Shown here piece by piece: positions 24,309 to 30,128 of a DNA stretch of 32,920 nucleotides. Position numbers and translations under genes: made by a program. The notes under the pieces were generated by a model. The model was not told where the DNA came from and ran no database searches. It saw only the letters and a program-made list of their open reading frames with translations. Location of the stretch: assembly GCA_028716085.1 (NCBI GenBank), contig JAQUQM010000012.1, positions 1 to 32,920 on the forward strand, written 5' to 3'. Every line of letters starts with the position of its first letter. Positions within the stretch are counted from its first letter, which is position 1. This DNA comes from Dehalococcoidia bacterium. GTDB taxonomy: Bacteria; Chloroflexota; Dehalococcoidia; GIF9; UBA5629.

Positions 24309-26639
24309 TCAATTGATCTTGCCAAGGATATCGTCAATTTCACTAATACTTTGAAAACGTTCTGTCTTGATTTCTCTGATAATGCCGCTGGAATCAATGA
24401 AAAAGGAAGTCGGGAAAAACGGCGGTTTGTATACACTATCCACCTTGCCCTCGGTATCCAGCAGAACGGGGAAGATAAGGTTTTCCTTGCCCGCGAAATA
24501 TTTAACTTTATCAATATCCCCACGTACGTTAACCGCAAGCACGATAAGCTCATCCCGAGTGTATTTATTAAATGCGGTCTGCAGGATCGGCATCTCCGTT
24601 TCGCACGGAGGGCACCCTTCCAACCAGAAGTTCAGTAAAACCCTTTTGCCTTTAAACTGACCCAGGCTGATCTCTTCGTCATCCAATGATTTCAAAGTGA
24701 AATCCGGCGCGCGTTTTCCAATTCTGGGTGCAGATTCAACTAAACTTTGAGTTGTGACCGGTTCTATCTCCTGGCTTGACTCCCGGCCGCTGCCGTCTTT
24801 TGCTCTTACTTTAATGTAGTACTGTGTTTGGGGTTTGAGTCCCTCGATTTTTACTGCGTGCCATATAGTCAGCTTATCGCCCTGGCTGGCTGTGCCCGTA
24901 TAATTCTTACCAGGCCCGTAGTCAACTTCGCCGGTGGTTGGCTCGTCGGTCTTCCATGAAACGGTGATAGAAGAATCCGTTATGAAACTGCTGCCGATAT
25001 TGGATATATCAGGGTAGCCGGCATCTTTGTTAGACGTAGCAATCAGGTAGCGCTGGGAAACAACAGTATTTGCCAGGGCCGCATAAGAGTGTTCCGACAC
25101 ATTTATATTGTCAGCATTGTAAACAATCCTGATACGGTATGACGTATCAGGCGATAAGTCTCTTAATGTGAGGGAATGAAGCGTAACCGGAGAGGACGTT
25201 ATCACCGTCTCGATATTTTTCCCATCTACGTCCACCTGCGTGGTAGTTGGCTTATCAGTTATCCAGTTGATAGCAGCACTTTTCTCTGTAACCGACTGTA
25301 TTAACACCTCAGTGATGGGAGGTTTAGGAGATTTGATGGGATTTTTTTGTTCCATATTGTAGATGATCTGCTCGAAATCGCTGGTATTGGTCAATGGTCC
25401 TTGGATTTTCGATTTAATCGTACCGCTCCTATCAATGAAAACGTAGGTCGGTTCATAAGAGATGTTGTAGCTTTTACGCAGCTTGCCGAAGGAGTCCACT
25501 ATCACAGGGAAATTGATCTTGTAATCATTGATAAGCTTATCCACTTCGTTGTTGTTGGTGCCTGAAGCTATGGCTATTATCTCAAGACCGTTTTCCGAAT
25601 TGTTATCATATAGTGCATTAAGTTTGTCCGGCGTATAAAATTTGCGAAGCGCTCCATTAACGTAGAAAAACTGGTCGTCCCAGAAATCACGGTCCCAGAA
25701 GACCAGAATTACATTTTGACCGCGGAAAGCACTAAGAGAGGATGTATTATCGCCCAGTTGCATGGCAAAATCAGGCGCAATATTGCCGATCTCAGACCCT
25801 GTTCTGGGTATTAACAGCGAATACGCGCCCCATAGAAGGAGTGTGATAAGAGAAACCAGGATGATAATGCTGATTATGCGGTAGTTCCTGGTGAATTCAA
25901 CCAATCTGTTGCTCTTCTTTCCAGACGGAGGTAATCCGCCGGGTTTGACATAGGTGGATGGGATTGCTGTTACAGCCTCTTTAGCCACTTCCTTTTCTTG
26001 CGGCTTTTCACCAGCACCTTCCAGGGGCCTCTCCTGTTCCGAAGGCTCCACAGCTGCCGGTTCTTTTTCCTGTAGCACAACGGCTTTCTCCGGTTCCGGT
26101 TGCTCCATAGCCGCAGGTTGTATTACGGCGGGCTTTTCCTCTGCCTGCTCCACCTTCTCGGTATCTTTAGGCGCGGATTCAGCGGCCGCTGCAACTTCAG
26201 CCGGTGGTGTTACAGCAGGGGTCTCAGCGGGAGTCTGGGCCACTGCCTCCTGAGGCACCTCCTCGGCGAACCTCGCGCTGATCAGCTTCTGGATATCCTG
26301 GACCTTCTTCTCCAGCGAATTGATTTTTTCCAGCAGGCCTTTGCTTTTGTGCTGGAAAGCCTCTTCGCTTATCTCGCCGACCTTCAACCTTGACTGCAGA
26401 ACGGCCAGTTCTTCCTGGCATTCATCCAGCTCCCTGGTTTTAATGGCAAGCTCCTTGGAAAGCTTGTCCTTGATATCATCAATAGCCTTTCTGGCGCTTG
26501 AGACTGCATGGATATATTCCTTGCTCAGCTTATCGTAATCATCCTTTTCGATAGCCTTGTCTTCCCTTTTCTGGTCAAGCTCAGTAAGAATAGCCTGCGC
26601 CCGTTCTATCTTTTCAAAAACGCGTTTTAAATCTTCCAT
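24309..26639 (-). CDS. Coiled-coil/TM/FN3 protein with two redoxin domains
   Basis: A 776-residue protein of unusual build. Residues 1-125 are charged and coiled-coil-like. 126-250 are Pro/Glu/Ala-rich and probably disordered. 254-276 form one TM segment. 284-430 form a TlpA/AhpC-like redoxin domain that lacks any Cys (WDRDFWD at 315-321 replaces WCxxC). 442-525 and 545-630 are two fibronectin type III domains. 637-774 form a second redoxin domain with an intact Cys676-Pro-Pro-Cys679. Topology should put the coiled coil in the cytoplasm and the rest outside. With CcdA and thioredoxin upstream it probably receives electrons for thiol reduction outside the membrane. The build looks new to me; function is inferred. 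Confidence 0.88.
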   Translation of the reverse strand: MEDLKRVFEKIERAQAILTELDQKREDKAIEKDDYDKLSKEYIHAVSSARKAIDDIKDKLSKELAIKTRELDECQEELAVLQSRLKVGEISEEAFQHKSKGLLEKINSLEKKVQDIQKLISARFAEEVPQEAVAQTPAETPAVTPPAEVAAAAESAPKDTEKVEQAEEKPAVIQPAAMEQPEPEKAVVLQEKEPAAVEPSEQERPLEGAGEKPQEKEVAKEAVTAIPSTYVKPGGLPPSGKKSNRLVEFTRNYRIISIIILVSLITLLLWGAYSLLIPRTGSEIGNIAPDFAMQLGDNTSSLSAFRGQNVILVFWDRDFWDDQFFYVNGALRKFYTPDKLNALYDNNSENGLEIIAIASGTNNNEVDKLINDYKINFPVIVDSFGKLRKSYNISYEPTYVFIDRSGTIKSKIQGPLTNTSDFEQIIYNMEQKNPIKSPKPPITEVLIQSVTEKSAAINWITDKPTTTQVDVDGKNIETVITSSPVTLHSLTLRDLSPDTSYRIRIVYNADNINVSEHSYAALANTVVSQRYLIATSNKDAGYPDISNIGSSFITDSSITVSWKTDEPTTGEVDYGPGKNYTGTASQGDKLTIWHAVKIEGLKPQTQYYIKVRAKDGSGRESSQEIEPVTTQSLVESAPRIGKRAPDFTLKSLDDEEISLGQFKGKRVLLNFWLEGCPPCETEMPILQTAFNKYTRDELIVLAVNVRGDIDKVKYFAGKENLIFPVLLDTEGKVDSVYKPPFFPTSFFIDSSGIIREIKTERFQSISEIDDILGKIN

Positions 26640-26742
26640 CGTATCAATCAGATCAAAACATATCTGGTATTAAGTTTATTGTTTTGATTATACACCTATG
26701 CTGGCTAAAGTAGAACCTATCTCCGAAAGTGTAAATATCGTG
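26640..26742 (-). promoter_or_regulatory. Possible internal promoter before the FN3/redoxin gene
   Basis: On the minus strand a TATAAT (26692-26687) lies about 48 bases before the ATG at 26639, with only a weak -35 candidate. The gap of 103 bases is the largest in this gene run, so a separate start is possible. No ribosome site is clear. Confidence 0.3.
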
Positions 26743-27303
26743 TCATGGCGTTGAATTATCAGCTATGTCGAACGATTTCATCATGTCCTCTATTTCTTCC
26801 TGAGTAATAAACGGCCCGATCCTGACGGAAGTGATGATGCCTTCCTGGTCGATAAAAAATGTCGTCGGCATGCCGCTGATACCATATTTCTTGGCGACAT
26901 TCCCCATGACATCCACCGGGATGGTAAACTTAAGGTTGTACACTTTGGCATAGCTGCGGACACTATCTGGATCATCCATGGTGGCTATGGCCAGGACAAT
27001 GACTCCCGACTTATCCCATTTCTCCTGAACAGCCTGGAAAAAGGGCATTTCATAACGGCAGGGGCCGCACCAGGTGGCCCAGAAATTGAGTATTACATTC
27101 TGGCCGCGATAGTCACTCAATTTGATTTCTCTGCCATCGGTGGTGTGCAGGTTGAAATCCTGGGCGAGGTTGCCGATGCGGTTGCCCGTCATAATACCTG
27201 ATTGGCCGGTTTGATTGGTCGCGCTGCATCCGTTAATGAAAACGGCAACCAATGTGGCTATAACAATAATATATACAGATATGTATTTACTGATATTCGG
27301 CAT
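26743..27303 (-). CDS. TlpA-like thiol-disulfide lipoprotein 1
   Basis: A 186-residue redoxin. A signal sequence with a lipobox-like FINGC at about residues 22-26 suggests a lipid anchor. The redoxin domain has FWATWCGPCRYEMP, the canonical WCGPC active site, and the cis-Pro loop GMPTTFFID. It should act on disulfides outside the membrane, reduced through CcdA. It sits between the other redoxin genes. Confidence 0.92.
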   Translation of the reverse strand: MPNISKYISVYIIVIATLVAVFINGCSATNQTGQSGIMTGNRIGNLAQDFNLHTTDGREIKLSDYRGQNVILNFWATWCGPCRYEMPFFQAVQEKWDKSGVIVLAIATMDDPDSVRSYAKVYNLKFTIPVDVMGNVAKKYGISGMPTTFFIDQEGIITSVRIGPFITQEEIEDMMKSFDIADNSTP

Positions 27304-27315
27304 CGGAGTATAGTC

Positions 27316-27828
27316 CTATTGCATGGTTTTGATGATGCTCTCGATCTCTTCCTCGTTGACAAACCCGCCGATTTTAATACCTTTGAGTATGCCATCGGCA
27401 CTTATGAAAAAGGTATTGGGATCAGCGTTCTTGGGGCAACAGAAATTCTTATAGATTACGTGTTCTTGATCAAAAAGCAGGGTGAAAGTGTATCCGTTCG
27501 CGGACATGAAATCCCTGGCAGTGGCCACGCTGTCAAGCGTGTTTACGGATAAAATAACAAGGCCCTGGGGTGAATATTTTTTATAAATTTCCTGAAAATA
27601 GGGCATTTCCTTTTTGCATTCTATGCAGCTTACCGACCACGTATTAATAATCACAGGTTTGCCTGAGAAACTGCTCAGGCTGATGTTTTTGCCGTCGCTA
27701 CCAGTCAGAGAAAAATCAGGCGCTTTAGCGCCAATTCTGGGACAGGTCTGGGTACTGCCGCATCCTGCCAGCAAAGACACCGTAATTAGCGTCATAAGTA
27801 TGGCGGCCAGGCTAAATTTCATATTCAT
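27316..27828 (-). CDS. TlpA-like thiol-disulfide lipoprotein 2
   Basis: A 170-residue redoxin with lipobox LLAGC near residue 23. The active site is CIEC (SVSCIECKKEMP), not the usual CxPC. Two more cysteines appear in NFCCPKNADPNTF before the cis-Pro. The in-frame ATG at 27864 has no ribosome site; ATG 27828 has AAGGGG just upstream, and ATG 27822 is also possible. The start lies inside the end region of ccdA spacing, so it is coupled to it. Confidence 0.88.
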   Translation of the reverse strand: MNMKFSLAAILMTLITVSLLAGCGSTQTCPRIGAKAPDFSLTGSDGKNISLSSFSGKPVIINTWSVSCIECKKEMPYFQEIYKKYSPQGLVILSVNTLDSVATARDFMSANGYTFTLLFDQEHVIYKNFCCPKNADPNTFFISADGILKGIKIGGFVNEEEIESIIKTMQ

Positions 27829-27853
27829 TGCACCCCTTGTAAGTAATAACGGA

Positions 27854-28549
27854 TTACACTGCAAAACGGCTAAGCCAGTTGAGCTGGCCGGTGAGCATCA
27901 GTATACCGACTATTATAAGCAAGATACCGCTTAAGATGGAAATCAGCACCAGGTGGCGGTTGATCCCTTTCCAGAAGGGAACTATAGCGCTCCAGGCAAT
28001 TCCTATTATAAGAAAGGGGATGCCCATGCCCAGTGAATATACGGCCAGCAGGGATGCTCCCTTTATATGTTCCTGGGTATATGATGCAATACACAGTATG
28101 GAACCCAGAATGGGGCCGATGCACGGTGTCCAACCTAGCGCGAATGCCGCTCCTATCAACACCGAGCGGAAATATCCGGGATTGCGGGCGCCCTGCATGT
28201 GCATCCTTTTTTCGTAGTTCAACCAGGGGATTTTAAAGGCGGCTATAAGGAAGATGCCGAAGAGGATAATCAGGATGCCTGAGATAATGCGCAGTGCTTC
28301 GGAGTAGGCGGTTATCGCCGATCCCAGCAATCCTGCTGAAGCTCCCATCAGGATGAAAAGGATAGAGAAGCCTGCAACGAAAGCAATACTGTGCAGGAAT
28401 ACGGGTAACATCTTTCTTTTTTGGTTCAGTTCAATAGCAGACGTACCCGCCAGGTTGGCCAGATAGGCCGGTACCAGCGGCAGTACACAGGGGGAAAAGA
28501 AGGACAGCAGGCCGGCGCCAAAAGCAGTCCAGTAAGATATATCAGTCAA
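27854..28549 (-). CDS. ccdA: CcdA, cytochrome c biogenesis/DsbD-like membrane protein
   Basis: A 231-residue integral membrane protein with six TM segments. The two redox cysteines are in FFSPCVLPLVPAY and GWTPCIGPILG. It carries electrons from cytoplasmic thioredoxin to thiol proteins outside the membrane. Thioredoxin is directly upstream (8-base gap) and TlpA-type proteins follow, so the donor and acceptors are encoded together. Confidence 0.94.
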   Translation of the reverse strand: MTDISYWTAFGAGLLSFFSPCVLPLVPAYLANLAGTSAIELNQKRKMLPVFLHSIAFVAGFSILFILMGASAGLLGSAITAYSEALRIISGILIILFGIFLIAAFKIPWLNYEKRMHMQGARNPGYFRSVLIGAAFALGWTPCIGPILGSILCIASYTQEHIKGASLLAVYSLGMGIPFLIIGIAWSAIVPFWKGINRHLVLISILSGILLIIVGILMLTGQLNWLSRFAV

Positions 28550-28557
28550 GGAATTAC

Positions 28558-28890
28558 CTATTGTACCAGTGCCTTATCCAACAGTTTCTGCAAGTCTTTC
28601 TTCGGCCTGAAACCCACTACCTGTTCTATGGGCTTGCCCCCCTTAAAGACGATCATAGTGGGGATGCTCATCACGGAGTAGGCCGAGGCAATCTTGGGAG
28701 CTTCGTCTACGTTTACTTTGGCGAATCCCATTTTTTCTTTGTATTCCGCCGAGAGCTCATCAATAATGGGCGCAACCATGCGGCAGGGGCCGCACCATAC
28801 TGCCCAGAAATCTACAAGTACGGGTTTTGGCGAGTCCAGGACCACTGCTTTAAAGTCCTTTTCGCCTACGTTAATTATATCGCCAGCCAT
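28558..28890 (-). CDS. trxA: Thioredoxin
   Basis: A 110-residue thioredoxin with the canonical active site FWAVWCGPCRMVAP and the cis-Pro loop MSIPTMIVFKGG. No signal peptide, so it is cytoplasmic. It follows the sugar nucleotidyltransferase gene and precedes ccdA, so it probably feeds electrons to CcdA. The ATG has a GGAGG site nearby. Confidence 0.95.
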   Translation of the reverse strand: MAGDIINVGEKDFKAVVLDSPKPVLVDFWAVWCGPCRMVAPIIDELSAEYKEKMGFAKVNVDEAPKIASAYSVMSIPTMIVFKGGKPIEQVVGFRPKKDLQKLLDKALVQ

Positions 28891-28908
28891 TTTTCCTCCA
28901 ATATTTAT

Positions 28909-29949
28909 TTACTTTTTATCAGATTTGCCGGGAACAGCCTGATATATAGTTTCGCCCATGATGGCGGCCCTTCCTTCTATAATAGCACCACCGGCAACAA
29001 TACTGTTAAGCACAGAGGCATTCTCACCTATGGTTACACCATCCCATAATATCGTATTCCCGATGACGGCCCCTTTTTTAATGCGGCAATCTTTGCCCAT
29101 AATTACCGGACCTCGGACCTGTGTGTTTTCTTCTATGCGGCAATTACAGCCCATTAATATCGGGCCGCTTGTTTTTGCCGTTTCGTGGATATTGCCATCC
29201 AAACCCAGGGACACGGATTCGACATTACATAATGCAGACTTACATTTACCCTGTAACATATCCATATTTAATTGATGATACTGATCAGGATTCCCCATAT
29301 CTATCCAGTAAGCTTCGCTTTTATATGCGTAGACGGGCTCACCATCTGCCAGCATACCGGGAAAAACGCCGCGCTCAAACATATATTTTTCGCCCGGAGG
29401 AATGCGGTCAAGCACCTCCGGTTCCAGTATGTATACTCCCGCGTTTATCCAGTGGCTGGTTACCTTGTCGGGCGCAGGTTTTTCAATGAAAGCTTTAACC
29501 TTGCCTTTCTCGTCCGCTTCTACCACGCCGAAGCGGGTGGGATCTTCAACCCGGGTCAGCGCAATAGTTGCCATGGACCTGTTGTGCCGGTGAAAACGCA
29601 GCATGGCATTATAATCTATATCGGAGAAAGTATCTCCGTTGAGTACGAAAAAAGTATTATCTATATGTCCAGCCGCGTTTTTGATCGCGCCGGCCGTGCC
29701 AAGCGGTTTGTCCTCAAGGCTATAGACAAGTTTACAGTCGAAGCCTGTGCCTTTTTTAAAATATTGGTAAATGGATTCGGGCTTGTAGCCCATAGCCAGT
29801 ATGATCTCACTTATACCCTGGCTGACAAGATTCTTTATAACATGCTCCAGGAAAGGTTTATTGAGCACTGGGACCATTGATTTGACTACGGCATAAGTCA
29901 GCGGGCGCAGCCGGACGCCTTCGCCACCGACCAGAATGATAGCTTTCAT
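28909..29949 (-). CDS. Sugar-1-phosphate nucleotidyltransferase with left-handed beta-helix
   Basis: A 346-residue NDP-sugar pyrophosphorylase. The N-terminal nucleotide-binding signature is LVGGEGVRLRPLT then KSMVPVLNKP. Hexapeptide repeats of a left-handed beta-helix fill about 250-335. It makes an activated sugar (GDP-mannose or dTDP/UDP-glucose type) for surface polysaccharide; the base and sugar are not resolved. It is the first gene of the minus-strand run. The leader is short, without an obvious ribosome site, and a -10-like TAAAAT lies 15 bases upstream. Confidence 0.88.
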   Translation of the reverse strand: MKAIILVGGEGVRLRPLTYAVVKSMVPVLNKPFLEHVIKNLVSQGISEIILAMGYKPESIYQYFKKGTGFDCKLVYSLEDKPLGTAGAIKNAAGHIDNTFFVLNGDTFSDIDYNAMLRFHRHNRSMATIALTRVEDPTRFGVVEADEKGKVKAFIEKPAPDKVTSHWINAGVYILEPEVLDRIPPGEKYMFERGVFPGMLADGEPVYAYKSEAYWIDMGNPDQYHQLNMDMLQGKCKSALCNVESVSLGLDGNIHETAKTSGPILMGCNCRIEENTQVRGPVIMGKDCRIKKGAVIGNTILWDGVTIGENASVLNSIVAGGAIIEGRAAIMGETIYQAVPGKSDKK

Positions 29950-30128
29950 ATGATGAGTTAAATCATTTTAACCTGTTTATGATGGTGGGGCAAACTACCG
30001 GCGTTATTTGAGTGTAATTGATCGGGACCCGTAAACATTTTGCTCAGTATTTCGTTTCCCATAATGCCGGATACTCATTGTATCCGGTAAACAGAATTTG
30101 AAAAAAAGCTGATTTTAGAGGTGTGAAA
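29950..30128. other. Divergent spacer between nucleotidyltransferase and exported hydrolase
   Basis: A 179-base divergent region. On minus it carries TAAAAT 15 bases before the nucleotidyltransferase ATG, within the imperfect dyad TTAAATCATTTTAA (29968-29981). On plus it carries GAGGTGTGAAA before ATG 30129. No other gene is seen. Confidence 0.5.
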
